NCBI RefSeq assembly: GCF_900109525.1
Contig: NZ_FOAN01000004.1
Coordinates: forward strand, 62,001-126,000
Source of the DNA: Allobosea lupini
Lineage (GTDB): Bacteria > Pseudomonadota > Alphaproteobacteria > Rhizobiales > Beijerinckiaceae
Direction: 5' to 3'
DNA: 64,000 nucleotides
Numbering within the stretch: the stretch's first letter is position 1; each line of letters starts with the position of its first letter. Position numbers and translations under genes: made by a program. This document shows, piece after piece, positions 17,893 to 26,902 of this stretch. The notes under the pieces were generated by a model. That model had not been told where the DNA came from, did not search any database, and saw only the letters and a list, made by a program, of their open reading frames with translations.

Positions 17893-18318
17893 ATGCTCGA
17901 AGGCGATCTCGCCCTCGCGACGCGAGTTCGGCAGCAGCCGGGCTGCACCATCCATGTCTGCACCACCTGCCGGCGCCAACGCGAAGACCTGCCCGAGGGC
18001 TATGACCAGCCGGGCATCGCGCTCGCCGCCGTGCTGGACGAGCGCCTGGCGGGCAGCGGCATCGCCGTCGTGCCGGTCGAATGCCTCTCGGTCTGCAAGC
18101 GGCCCTGCACGATCGCGCTCGCGGCGGAGGGCAAATGGACCTATCTGATCGGCGATCTCGACGTCGGTCTTCATCTCGACGAGATCGTCAGCGGGGCGGA
18201 GAAATTTGCCGCCAGCGCCAACGGCATCGTTCCCTGGAAGGAAAGACCCGCCTCGTTCCGCAAGGGCGTGGTCGCGCGCGTGCCTCCGCTGCCGCGCACA
18301 CAAGGATCAAACGAATGA
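17893..18318 (+). CDS. DUF1636 family metal-binding protein of cobalamin operon
   Basis: About 141 aa, cytoplasmic. Thioredoxin-like ferredoxin pattern: CTTC early, then CLSVCKRPC, consistent with a [2Fe-2S] cluster or metal site, followed by WTYLIGDLD. Members of DUF1636 are commonly beside cobW; a role in metal handling or redox is plausible but, to my knowledge, unproven. Start ATG 17893 with AAGGAGG about 7 nt upstream; a GTG at 17851 is disfavoured. The stop overlaps the cobW start in ATGA. Confidence 0.85.
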   Translation: MLEGDLALATRVRQQPGCTIHVCTTCRRQREDLPEGYDQPGIALAAVLDERLAGSGIAVVPVECLSVCKRPCTIALAAEGKWTYLIGDLDVGLHLDEIVSGAEKFAASANGIVPWKERPASFRKGVVARVPPLPRTQGSNE

Positions 18319-19364
18319 ACGCTCCTCAGACCACGACGCTCGGCAAGGTGCCGTGCACGATCATCACCGGCTTCCTCGGCGCCGGTAAGACCACCCTGGT
18401 CCGCCATCTCCTGGAGAATGCCGGCGGCAAGCGCCTCGCCGTTCTCGTCAACGAGTTTGGCGATCTCGGCTTCGACGGCTCCTTCATCGCCGGCTGCGGC
18501 ATCGAGGGCTGCACGCAGGACGACATCGTCGAATTGCCCAATGGCTGCATCTGCTGCACGGTCGCCGATGATTTCGTGCCGGCGCTGGAAAAGCTGCTGA
18601 ACCGGGAAAACCCGCCGCAGCACATCCTGATCGAGACCTCGGGCCTTGCCCTGCCCAAGCCGCTGGTCAAGGCCTTCAACTGGCCGGCGATCCGTTCCCG
18701 CGTCACCGTCGACGGCGTCATCGCCGTGGTCGATGGGCCGGCGGTGGCCGAGGGCCAGTTCGCCGACGATCCCGAGGCGCTGAAGGCGCAGGCGGCGCAG
18801 GACCAGGCCGTCGACCATGACAACCCGCTGGAAGAGGTGTTCGAGGATCAGATCCTCTGCGCCGACCTGATCCTGCTCAACAAGAGCGACCTCGTCGACG
18901 CCGCAGGGCGCGAACGGGTCAAGGCCGAGATCGCCCAGCATTTGCCCAAGGCGATCAAGGTGGTCGAAACCGCCCATGGCAAGGTCGAGCCGGCGCTGAT
19001 CATCGGTCTCGGCGCTGCGGCCGAGTCCGACCTCGCCGCCCGGCCCTCGCATCACGGCGAGGGCGAGGATCATGACCATGACGATTTCGACAGCGTCGCA
19101 CTGCCGCTGCCGCAGGCCGGTTCGCCGGAAGAGCTCGTCGCCCGCGTCGCCAAGGCGGCCGAGGCCGAGGGCGTACTGCGCCTTAAGGGTTTTGCCGGCA
19201 TTCCCGGCAAGCCGATGCGGCTCGTCGTGCAGGGCGTCGGCCGGCGCGTCGGCCACCATTACGACCGGGCCTGGGGCGCCGGTGAAGCACGCGACGGCCG
19301 GCTCGTGGTGATCGGCCTCAAGGGCTTCGATCGCGCCGCAGTCGAGGCCGCGCTCGCCGGCTGA
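18315..19364 (+). CDS. cobW: CobW, G3E GTPase / cobalt chaperone
   Basis: 349 aa. G3E GTPase: P-loop TGFLGAGKTTL, metal motif NGCICCTV (CxCC), LIETSGLALP, and NKSD for guanine recognition. A His/Asp-rich linker (HHGEGEDHDHDDFD) separates the GTPase domain from the C-terminal CobW_C domain. It is thought to deliver Co2+ to the aerobic cobaltochelatase CobNST. ATGA overlap with the DUF1636 gene; cobN starts 4 nt after its stop. Confidence 0.95.
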   Translation: MNAPQTTTLGKVPCTIITGFLGAGKTTLVRHLLENAGGKRLAVLVNEFGDLGFDGSFIAGCGIEGCTQDDIVELPNGCICCTVADDFVPALEKLLNRENPPQHILIETSGLALPKPLVKAFNWPAIRSRVTVDGVIAVVDGPAVAEGQFADDPEALKAQAAQDQAVDHDNPLEEVFEDQILCADLILLNKSDLVDAAGRERVKAEIAQHLPKAIKVVETAHGKVEPALIIGLGAAAESDLAARPSHHGEGEDHDHDDFDSVALPLPQAGSPEELVARVAKAAEAEGVLRLKGFAGIPGKPMRLVVQGVGRRVGHHYDRAWGAGEARDGRLVVIGLKGFDRAAVEAALAG

Positions 19365-19368
19365 TGCC

Positions 19369-22300
19369 ATGCATCTTCTCCCGACCAGCGAGGTGAGGCT
19401 CGACGACGGCGAAGACGCCGTCGACCTCGCCTTGCCGCCGGGAGACCTCGTCGTCCTCTCCTTCAGCGACAGCGATCTGTCGGCACTGGCGGCGGCCGCC
19501 CCCGGTAGCCGGCTGGGCCTCCGTCTGGTGCCGCTGCGGCGCTTCAAGCATCCGCTCTCGATTGACCTGTTGATCGAGAAGACCCTCGCCGGCTCGCGCT
19601 TCGTGCTGCTGCGCTGCCTCGGCGGGCTCGACTATCTCCGCTACGGCGTCGAGCAGATCGCCGCCGCCTGCCGGCAACATGGCGTCGCGCTGGCCGTCCT
19701 GCCGGGTGACGACCGTGCGGACGAGCGACTGGTGGGCTACGGCACGGTGCCCTCCGAGTTCGCGGCGAGCCTGGTCGGCTATTTCCATGCCGGTAGCGGT
19801 GCCGAGAACATGCGGCGGCTGCTGGGGCGGATAGATGACTATCTCGCCGCGCTGCCGTCCTCGCCCGAGCTCAACCTCAGCCCCGTCCCGCTCCCCACGC
19901 TCTTCGCCCTCGGCCCCAACGCCACGCCTCTTCCCTGGCGGGAGGCGCTCGCGACTATCCCGACAGACGCCCCGCTCGTCCCGATCCTCATCTACCGCTC
20001 CGGCGTTGCCGCCGGCGACACGGCGATGGTCGAGGCGATCGCGGCAACCCTGGCCGAGCGCGGGCTCGGCCCCCTGCCGCTCGCCCTGACCAGCCTCAAG
20101 GACGCGAGCGTCGCCGGCGAGCTCGCCACGCTGATCGCCACCCGCAAGCCAGCGCTGATCGTCACCACCAGCGCGTTCTCTGCCCGTGACGGCGATGGTT
20201 TTGTGCTCGATCCCGCCGATTGCCCCATCCTGCAGGCCGTGCCGGTCGGCAGCGCGCGCGCGGCCTGGGAGGCGTCTCCGCGCGGGCTTTCCGCCGCCGA
20301 CCTCGCGATGCAGGCGGCTCTGCCGGAATTCGACGGGCGGCTCGGCGCCATTCCCGTTGCCTTCAAGGAGGAGATCGCCGATCCGGCGACCGGCCTGACA
20401 TTGCGACGATTGGCTCCGGATGCCGAAGGCGTTGCGGCGCTCGCCGACCTCGCAGCGAACTGGGTCAGGCTCGGCCGCAAGCCGCGGAGCGAGCGACAGC
20501 TTGCGCTGGTGATGTCCGACTATCCCGCCCGTGGCGGCCGCGCCGGCTTCGCCGTCGGCCTCGACACGCCGGCGAGCGCGCTCGCGATCCGGGAGTTGCT
20601 GGATGGAGCTGGATACGACGTTGATCCCTCCCTAGACGCGGTCATCCCGGGCGATCGGAGGGAGACCCGGGATGACCTCGCGAATTGCTATCACGGCTCG
20701 AATCTCATGCAGGCCCTCACCGAGGGCCCAGCCGATTTCGCCGTCCCGCTCGCCAGCTACCGCGCCTGGCTCGCGACCATCCCGGCCGCCGCGCGCGAGA
20801 CTTTGCTCGCCAGCCACGGCCAGCCCGAGACCGACCCAGCCTGCGACGGCGAGGCCTTCCGCTTCCGGCTCGTCCGCTTCGGCAAGCTCGCCATCGCGTT
20901 GCAGCCGGCGCGCGACGCCTCGCCCGACCGCAAGGCGCGCTATCACGACCCCGATGCGCCGCCTGGCCACGCCTATCTCGCCTTCTATCTCGGCCTCCGC
21001 GAGGTGCTGCGCGCGGATGCGCTGGTCCATCTCGGCACGCATGGCACGACCGAATGGCTGCCGGGCAAGGCGGTGGCGCTCTCGGCCGCCTGCTGGCCGC
21101 GGCTCGCGGTCGGCGCGCTGCCGGTAATCTACCCCTATGTCGTCGACGATCCCGGTGAGGCGGCGCCGGCCAAGCGCCGGCTCTCGGCGCTGACGCTCGG
21201 CCATCTACCGCCGCCACTGGCGAGTCATGACGCGGCCGGCGAGGCCGCGCTGCTGCGCGACCTCGTGGAGGAATACTCGCAGGCGCAAGTGCTCGATCCG
21301 CGCCGGGCCGAATTGGTCGCGCGCGAGATCCTCGACCGCGCCGAGCGCACCGGCCTCGCCGCCGCGAGCGGCGTCACACAGGGTCAGGACATGGCGAGCG
21401 CGCTCGCTGCACTCGACGCCCATCTCTGCGACCTCGCCGAGACCGCCTTCCGCGACGGCTTGCATGTCTTCGGCAGTTCGCAGGCCGATCCGACTTCCGC
21501 CGAGACCGAGCGCCGCAACCTGCTGAAGGCACTCGATGCCGGCTTCGTGCCGCCGGGACCTGCCGGCGCACCGCATCGCGGCCGGCCCGACGTGCTGCCG
21601 AGCGGGCGCAACCTCTCGACGCTCGACCCGCGCGCCTTGCCGACCCGCTCGGCTGCCAGGCTCGGGGCGAAGGCGGCCGAGGCCGTGATCGCCCGCCATC
21701 TCCAGGACGAGGGCGATTATCCGCGCCGGATCGTGATCGATCTCTGGGCCTCGCCGACGCTGCGCTCGGGCGGCGAGGACATCGCCCATGCCCTGCACCT
21801 GATGGGTGCCGAACCGCTCTGGGACCATGGCTCGACCCGGGTCACCGGCTTCTCGATCACCCCGCAGGCCAAGCTTGCCGCGCCGCGCGCCGACGTCACC
21901 ATCCGCATCTCCGGCGCCTTCCGCGACACCTTTCCGGCGCAGATCGCCTTGCTCGAGGCGGCAGCACGCGCCGTCGCATCCCTTGACGAACCGGACGAGT
22001 GGAACGAGCCGGCCGCCGCCCACCGCCGCGGCGAGGCAGGCGCGCGCATCTTCGGCGCCGCGCCCGGCCGCTACGGTGCCGCCATGGCCGACCGCGCGCT
22101 CGACGGCGACTGGCAAACGCGTGCGGAACTCGGCGAGGCCTATCTTGCCGCGACGAGCCACGCCTATGGCGGGCCGGACGGCGCAGCGTCGCCCGACGCC
22201 CGGTTTGCGAACCGGGTCGCCGAGGCGCAGGCCTTCATCCATGTCAGCGACACGGCCGGGCGCGACATCCTGGAAGCGACCAGCGCTGCCGACGTGATCG

Positions 22301-22734
22301 GCGGTTTTGTCGCGGCCATGCAAGCTGAAGGCGGCAAGGCGGCGCTCTACAGCCTCGACACCTCCAACCCCGACATGCCGAGGGCGCGCACGCTGGCCGA
22401 GGACGTCTCGCGCATCGTCCATGGCCGGCTCTGCCATCCCCGCTGGATCGCGAGCCATCTCGCCCATGGCTGGCGCGGCGCGGCCGAGCTGGCAGAAGCG
22501 GTCGATGCGCTCTTCGTCTATGCGGCCGCTACCGACGCGGTCTCCAACGGCTTGTTCGACGCGGTCTTCCAGGCCTATTGCGGCGACCCCGCCATCTGGC
22601 AGGCGCTGGAGCAGGCGAATGCACCTGCCGCCGCCTCGATCCGTTCCCGCCTCGCCGAGGCGCAGGAGCGCGGACTCTGGACAAGCCGCTCGAACTCGGC
22701 GGCGATGCTCTCAGGCCGGGAGGCGGCTGAATGA
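19369..22734 (+). CDS. cobN: Aerobic cobaltochelatase, CobN subunit
   Basis: 1121 aa large subunit of the ATP-dependent CobNST chelatase, inserting Co2+ into hydrogenobyrinic acid a,c-diamide. Conserved H-subunit motifs include YPARGGRAGFAVGLDTPAS, the HLGTHGTTEWLPGKAVALSA block, a HALHLMGAEPLWD region, and a long C-terminal part ending with FDAVFQAYCGDP. Residues roughly 418-442 are unlike the family and are encoded by a palindromic repeat inserted in frame (see 20640-20677). CobS and CobT are not in the window. The stop overlaps the cobG start (ATGA). Confidence 0.95.
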   Translation: MHLLPTSEVRLDDGEDAVDLALPPGDLVVLSFSDSDLSALAAAAPGSRLGLRLVPLRRFKHPLSIDLLIEKTLAGSRFVLLRCLGGLDYLRYGVEQIAAACRQHGVALAVLPGDDRADERLVGYGTVPSEFAASLVGYFHAGSGAENMRRLLGRIDDYLAALPSSPELNLSPVPLPTLFALGPNATPLPWREALATIPTDAPLVPILIYRSGVAAGDTAMVEAIAATLAERGLGPLPLALTSLKDASVAGELATLIATRKPALIVTTSAFSARDGDGFVLDPADCPILQAVPVGSARAAWEASPRGLSAADLAMQAALPEFDGRLGAIPVAFKEEIADPATGLTLRRLAPDAEGVAALADLAANWVRLGRKPRSERQLALVMSDYPARGGRAGFAVGLDTPASALAIRELLDGAGYDVDPSLDAVIPGDRRETRDDLANCYHGSNLMQALTEGPADFAVPLASYRAWLATIPAAARETLLASHGQPETDPACDGEAFRFRLVRFGKLAIALQPARDASPDRKARYHDPDAPPGHAYLAFYLGLREVLRADALVHLGTHGTTEWLPGKAVALSAACWPRLAVGALPVIYPYVVDDPGEAAPAKRRLSALTLGHLPPPLASHDAAGEAALLRDLVEEYSQAQVLDPRRAELVAREILDRAERTGLAAASGVTQGQDMASALAALDAHLCDLAETAFRDGLHVFGSSQADPTSAETERRNLLKALDAGFVPPGPAGAPHRGRPDVLPSGRNLSTLDPRALPTRSAARLGAKAAEAVIARHLQDEGDYPRRIVIDLWASPTLRSGGEDIAHALHLMGAEPLWDHGSTRVTGFSITPQAKLAAPRADVTIRISGAFRDTFPAQIALLEAAARAVASLDEPDEWNEPAAAHRRGEAGARIFGAAPGRYGAAMADRALDGDWQTRAELGEAYLAATSHAYGGPDGAASPDARFANRVAEAQAFIHVSDTAGRDILEATSAADVIGGFVAAMQAEGGKAALYSLDTSNPDMPRARTLAEDVSRIVHGRLCHPRWIASHLAHGWRGAAELAEAVDALFVYAAATDAVSNGLFDAVFQAYCGDPAIWQALEQANAPAAASIRSRLAEAQERGLWTSRSNSAAMLSGREAAE
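20640..20677 (+). repeat. Palindromic repeat inserted in frame within cobN
   Basis: Perfect 12-bp inverted arms GGTCATCCCGGG (20640-20651) and CCCGGGATGACC (20666-20677) around a 14-nt loop. The left arm and loop match the intergenic repeat at 46877 (shared GTCATCCCGGGCGATCG and GACCCGGGAT). The translated stretch contains AVIPGDRRETRDDLANC, which interrupts the usual CobN alignment between the GAGYDV strand and LMQALTEGP. Confidence 0.8.
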
Positions 22735-24032
22735 GCGCCCCGGCCCGCGAGACGATGCGGCGCGGCTGGTGCCCCGGCACCTTGCGGCCGATGCTGACCG
22801 GCGACGGGTTGCTGGTGCGCCTGCATCCGCCGCGCAATGCGCTGACGCCGGACCAGCTCGCATACATCGCCGAGCTGGCGAGCCGGCATGGCAACGGCCA
22901 GATCGAGATTTCCGGCCGTGGCAACCTGCAACTGCGCGGCGTCCGCGAGGAGGCGCATCCGGCGCTGGTCGACGACCTGCTGACGGCGGGCCTCGTCGAC
23001 GAGGCCGAGGGCGATGGCCCGAACCGGTTGGTGCTCACCTCGCCGCTCGCCGGCCGGGCGGCCGACGAACTGCTCGACGCGGCCGCGCTGGCTGCGGCGG
23101 TCGAGCGTGCCGGGCGCAGCGTTTCGGGCCTGCCGGCAAAGTTCTCGATCATCGTCGATGGCGGCGGCGCGCTGGCGCTCGATGCCTTCGCCGCCGATCT
23201 CAGGCTGCGGGCGGTTTCGACCGACGCAGTCGCGTTCGGGCTGCCGGGCGGGCATTGGTGCGGTCCGGTTGCAATGGATAAGGCGCCGGCACTGGTGACC
23301 CGTTTACTCGGTGCTTTCGCCGCCGTCAGCGGGCAGAGCGCGGGGCGAATCCGCCGCATGCGCGATCTCGCGGCAGACGCGGTGAACATGCTGGCGACCT
23401 CGTCCGGACTCGAATCGATGCCGGCCCCTGCGACCCGGCCGAAGCCATCACCGGTCGGCCTCGTCGCCGAGCGGAATGACAGGGTCACCGTGCTTGCGGG
23501 ATTGCCCTTCGGCCGGACCGACGTTGCTGGCTTGCACCGTATGGGCAAACTCGCCCGCGACACTGGCATCCACGAGATCAGACCATCGCTCTGGCGCGGC
23601 TTCGCCTTCTGCGGCCTCTCGACTGACGCAGCGACCAACCTGCGAGCGTCCTTCCACAATGAGGGCCTGATCGTCCAAGCGGACGATCCGCGCCTTGCGG
23701 TCTCGGCCTGCACCGGGTCCCCTGCCTGCGCCCGCGGCGAAGCACCTGCGCTGGCCGATGCCGCGGTCCTCGCACAAGCGATCGCGCCGCTCCTCGCCGA
23801 CGGCCTCGGCCTCCACGTCTCCGGCTGCGCCAAGTCCTGCGCCCATCCCGGCAGCGCCGACCTCACACTGGTCGGACGCGACGGAGGCTACAACGTCGTC
23901 GTCGCGGGTGGCACCGGCGATGCCGCCATCGCGCACCTTTCGCTCACGGAACTTGTGCGCCGGCTCGAACCGGGTCAGGACATCCGCGCGCGCCTGGAAG
24001 CGGCGCAGCATGAGAAGCAGGTTGGAAGTTGA
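22731..24032 (+). CDS. cobG: Precorrin-3B synthase
   Basis: 433 aa. Sulfite/nitrite-reductase-like oxygenase of the aerobic corrin route, converting precorrin-3A to precorrin-3B. Ferredoxin-like repeats (RLHPPRNALTPDQL; NGQIEISGRGNLQLRG). The [4Fe-4S] ligands fit the family pattern: SACTGSPACARG (CX5C) and SGCAKSCAHPG (CX3C). Its presence marks the oxygen-dependent pathway. ATG overlaps the cobN stop; its own stop overlaps the TTG of cobH. Confidence 0.94.
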   Translation: MSAPARETMRRGWCPGTLRPMLTGDGLLVRLHPPRNALTPDQLAYIAELASRHGNGQIEISGRGNLQLRGVREEAHPALVDDLLTAGLVDEAEGDGPNRLVLTSPLAGRAADELLDAAALAAAVERAGRSVSGLPAKFSIIVDGGGALALDAFAADLRLRAVSTDAVAFGLPGGHWCGPVAMDKAPALVTRLLGAFAAVSGQSAGRIRRMRDLAADAVNMLATSSGLESMPAPATRPKPSPVGLVAERNDRVTVLAGLPFGRTDVAGLHRMGKLARDTGIHEIRPSLWRGFAFCGLSTDAATNLRASFHNEGLIVQADDPRLAVSACTGSPACARGEAPALADAAVLAQAIAPLLADGLGLHVSGCAKSCAHPGSADLTLVGRDGGYNVVVAGGTGDAAIAHLSLTELVRRLEPGQDIRARLEAAQHEKQVGS

Positions 24033-24661
24033 GCACGCGTCACGCCTATATCCGCGACGGAGCCGCGATCTACGAGCGCTCCTTCGCCATCATCCGGGCC
24101 GAATCCGACCTGTCGCGCTTTTCCGGCACGGCCGAGCGCGTTGTCGTCCGCATGATCCATGCCTGCGGCATGACCGACCTGCCTAAGGACGTGGCGATGT
24201 CGCCGGATTTCGCCGAGGCGGCCGAGGCTGCGCTGGCGAAGGGCGCGCCGATCCTGTGCGATGCCCGAATGGTCGCCGACGGCGTCACCCGCGCCCGCCT
24301 GCCGGCCAGGAACGAGGTGATCTGCACGCTGCCCGACGCTTCCGTGCCGAAACTGGCCGAGGCGATGGGCACGACACGCTCCGCCGCGGCGATGGAGCTG
24401 TGGCGTCCGCATCTCGCAGGCTCCGTCGTCGTGATCGGCAACGCGCCGACCTCGCTGTTCCGCCTGCTCGACATGCTCGACGAGGGCGCGCCGAAGCCGG
24501 CGGCCGTGATCGGCATTCCAGTCGGCTTCGTCGGCGCGGCGGAATCGAAGGAGGCGCTGGCGCAGGACGGGCGTGTGCCCTTTCTCGTGGTGCATGGGCG
24601 TCGCGGCGGCTCGGCCATGGCGGCGGCGGCCGTCAACGCGCTGGCACAGGTGAAGGAATGA
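24029..24661 (+). CDS. cobH: Precorrin-8X methylmutase
   Basis: 210 aa. Moves the C11 methyl of precorrin-8X to C12, forming hydrogenobyrinic acid. The catalytic His is in VVRMIHACGMTD (His44). Further family motifs are ILCDARMVADGVTR, GNAPTSLFRLLDML and GIPVGFVGAAESKEAL. It begins with TTG overlapping the cobG TGA, so translation depends on coupling. The stop overlaps the cobI ATG. Confidence 0.95.
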   Translation: MSTRHAYIRDGAAIYERSFAIIRAESDLSRFSGTAERVVVRMIHACGMTDLPKDVAMSPDFAEAAEAALAKGAPILCDARMVADGVTRARLPARNEVICTLPDASVPKLAEAMGTTRSAAAMELWRPHLAGSVVVIGNAPTSLFRLLDMLDEGAPKPAAVIGIPVGFVGAAESKEALAQDGRVPFLVVHGRRGGSAMAAAAVNALAQVKE

Positions 24662-25410
24662 GCGGCGTGAGCGTCGAGGCATCCCGCACCCTCCTCTACG
24701 GCGTCGGCCTCGGCCCCGGCGATCCCGACTACATGACGGTTCGCGCCCGCGACATCATTCTGAAGGCCGACCGTCTCGTGCATTTCTGCAAGCGCGGCCG
24801 GCGCGGCAATGCCCGGGTCACTGCGGATGCCATCATCGCGCCCGACCCGGCCCGCGAGATCGAACTCGCCTTCCCGGTGACGATCGAGGTGCCGGTCGAG
24901 GACGAGGGCTATACCGGCCCGATCGCCGCCTTCTACGACGAAGCAGCCGAGCAGCTCGCCGGCGAGATGGCTGAAGGCCGCAGCGTCGCCGTGCTCTGCG
25001 ACGGCGACCCCTTCTTCTACGGCTCCTTCATGCATCTGTGGCGCCGCCTCGCCCATCGCTTCCCGACCGAGGTGGTGCCGGGCGTCACCGGCATGGCCGG
25101 CGCCTGGTCCCGCGCCGACGCGCCGATCAGCTGGGGCGACGACGTGATGACAGTGGTGCCGGGCACCCTCGCCGAGGGCGAACTGACCCGCCGCCTGGCC
25201 GATACCGATGCCGCCGTGATCATGAAGCTCGGCCGCAACCTGCCCAAAGTGCGCCGCGCGCTGCAGGCGGCCGGTCTGATCAACCGCGCCATCTATGTCG
25301 AGCGCGCCACCATGGCCGGACAGGTGGTGACACGGCTCGCCGAGAAGCCCGACGACGAAGCCCCCTATTTCTCGATGATCCTCGTGCCCGGCGAAGGACG
25401 GCGGTTGTGA
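24658..25410 (+). CDS. cobI: Precorrin-2 C20-methyltransferase
   Basis: 250 aa SAM-dependent tetrapyrrole methylase. N-terminal LYGVGLGPGDPDYMTVRA, then CDGDPFFYGSFMHLW and VVPGVTGMAGAWSRADAPI, diagnostic of CobI. It methylates precorrin-2 at C20, the first committed step to corrins. Starts in ATGA overlap with cobH and ends overlapping the GTG of cobJ. Confidence 0.95.
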   Translation: MSGVSVEASRTLLYGVGLGPGDPDYMTVRARDIILKADRLVHFCKRGRRGNARVTADAIIAPDPAREIELAFPVTIEVPVEDEGYTGPIAAFYDEAAEQLAGEMAEGRSVAVLCDGDPFFYGSFMHLWRRLAHRFPTEVVPGVTGMAGAWSRADAPISWGDDVMTVVPGTLAEGELTRRLADTDAAVIMKLGRNLPKVRRALQAAGLINRAIYVERATMAGQVVTRLAEKPDDEAPYFSMILVPGEGRRL

Positions 25411-26198
25411 GCGGCTCGCTCGCCATCATCGGCCTCGGGCCAGGCGAGGCGCGCTACCTCACGCCCTCGGCGCTGGCGGCGCTCGAGTCCGCCAGCGATC
25501 TCGTCGGCTACGGGCCCTATCTCGACCGCGTTCCGGCTCACGCCCGCCAGACCAAGCACGCCTCCGACAACCGCGTCGAGGTCGAGCGTGCCCGGCATGC
25601 GCTGATGCTGGCGGCGGAAGGCAAGGCGGTTGCGGTGGTTTCCGGCGGAGATCCCGGCGTTTTCGCCATGGCGGCGGCCGTGTTCGAGGCCCTGGAAGCC
25701 GGCGAGCCGGACTGGCGCAAGCTTTCGATCAGCGTCGAACCCGGCATCACCGCGCTGCTCGCGGCCGCGGCCAAGGCCGGCGCGCCGCTCGGCGGCGATT
25801 TCTGCGCGATCTCGCTCTCCGACAATCTCAAGCCCTGGGAGGTCGTCACGGCGCGGCTCACGGCGGCGCTGTCGGCCGATTTCGTGATCTCGCTGTACAA
25901 TCCGATCTCGAAAGCGCGGCCCTGGCAGCTCGGCAAGGCGCTGGAGCTGGCGGCGACGATCCGCGCGGCGGAGACGCCGGTGATCTTCGCCCGCGCCGTC
26001 GGACGGCCCGACGAAAGCCTGCGCATCCTGACGCTGGCGGAGGCGATTGCCGCAGCCGGGACAGCCGACATGGCGACCCTGGTGATGATCGGCGCCAGCG
26101 CGACGCGGCTGATCGCCCGCGAGGGCGAGAACCCGATCGTCTATACGCCGCGCTCGGTGACGAAGAGTCCCTGCGTCACCAGCCAGGGCAGGACGTGA
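25407..26198 (+). CDS. cobJ: Precorrin-3B C17-methyltransferase
   Basis: 263 aa tetrapyrrole methylase, performing ring contraction and C17 methylation. LAIIGLGPGEARYLTPSA, DLVGYGPYLDRV, VVSGGDPGVFAMAAAVFEA, DFCAISLSDNLKPW and FVISLYNPISKARPWQL are CobJ/CbiH signatures. GTG start within the cobI stop. The last 58 bp overlap the 3' end of convergent cobK, so the C-terminal 18 codons double as antisense coding sequence. Confidence 0.95.
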   Translation: MSGSLAIIGLGPGEARYLTPSALAALESASDLVGYGPYLDRVPAHARQTKHASDNRVEVERARHALMLAAEGKAVAVVSGGDPGVFAMAAAVFEALEAGEPDWRKLSISVEPGITALLAAAAKAGAPLGGDFCAISLSDNLKPWEVVTARLTAALSADFVISLYNPISKARPWQLGKALELAATIRAAETPVIFARAVGRPDESLRILTLAEAIAAAGTADMATLVMIGASATRLIAREGENPIVYTPRSVTKSPCVTSQGRT

Positions 26199-26902
26199 TC
26201 GATATGCTCAACGGTCTCGACATCGGGCTTGGGCGGCCGCTCGACCATCACCACGGGAAGTCCGAGCCGCCGCGCCGCGACGAGCTTGCCCAGCGTCATC
26301 GGCCCGCCGGCATTCTTGCTGACGAGGATCTCGATGCCCTCCTCCCGCATCAGCTTCTCCTCGGCGTCCGCCTCGAACGGCCCGCGCTGCTGCAGCACCT
26401 TCGCATGCGGCAAAGGCAGATCGCCCACCGGCTCGATTACGCGGATCAGATATTCGTGCTGCGGAGCGGCGAAAAAGTGAGGCAGTTCGAGCCGGCCAAT
26501 GGTCAGGAAGACGCGGCGCGGCTCATCGCCCAGCGCTTCGACCGCAGCGTCGATGTCGGGCACGCATTTCCAACGATCGCCGTTCTGCGGCTTCCAGGAT
26601 TCCCGCCTGATCGCCAGCAGCGGCACGCCTTCCGCCTTGCAGGCTGCCTCGGCATGATAAGGCATGATCGCGGCGAAGGGGTGGGTCGCGTCGATGACGG
26701 CGACGACGCCCTCGTCGAGAAGATACTGCCGGAGACCGGCAATGCCGCCAAAGCCGCCGGTGCGGGTCGGCAAGGACAGAGGGCGCGGGTCGGCGGTATG
26801 GCCCGCGAGCGAGATCACGGCGCGAATCTCGGGTGCCTGTTCAGCCAGGAGCTGATCGAGCGCAGCCGCTTCGCTGGTGCCGCCGAGGATGAGGACCGTC
26901 AT
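26141..26902 (-). CDS. cobK: Precorrin-6A reductase
   Basis: 253 aa, NADPH-dependent reduction of precorrin-6A to 6B. N-terminal VLILGGTSEAAALDQLL, then AVIDATHPFAA, RRVFLTIGRLELPHF, VLQQRGPF and ILVSKNAGGPMTLGKL, all CobK/CbiJ motifs. It is the only gene of the 16.9-31.2 kb block on the minus strand. It overlaps cobJ by 58 bp at its 3' end and shares a CATG with the cobL start at its 5' end, so it needs its own promoter inside cobL. Confidence 0.94.
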   Translation of the reverse strand: MTVLILGGTSEAAALDQLLAEQAPEIRAVISLAGHTADPRPLSLPTRTGGFGGIAGLRQYLLDEGVVAVIDATHPFAAIMPYHAEAACKAEGVPLLAIRRESWKPQNGDRWKCVPDIDAAVEALGDEPRRVFLTIGRLELPHFFAAPQHEYLIRVIEPVGDLPLPHAKVLQQRGPFEADAEEKLMREEGIEILVSKNAGGPMTLGKLVAARRLGLPVVMVERPPKPDVETVEHIDHVLPWLVTQGLFVTERGV

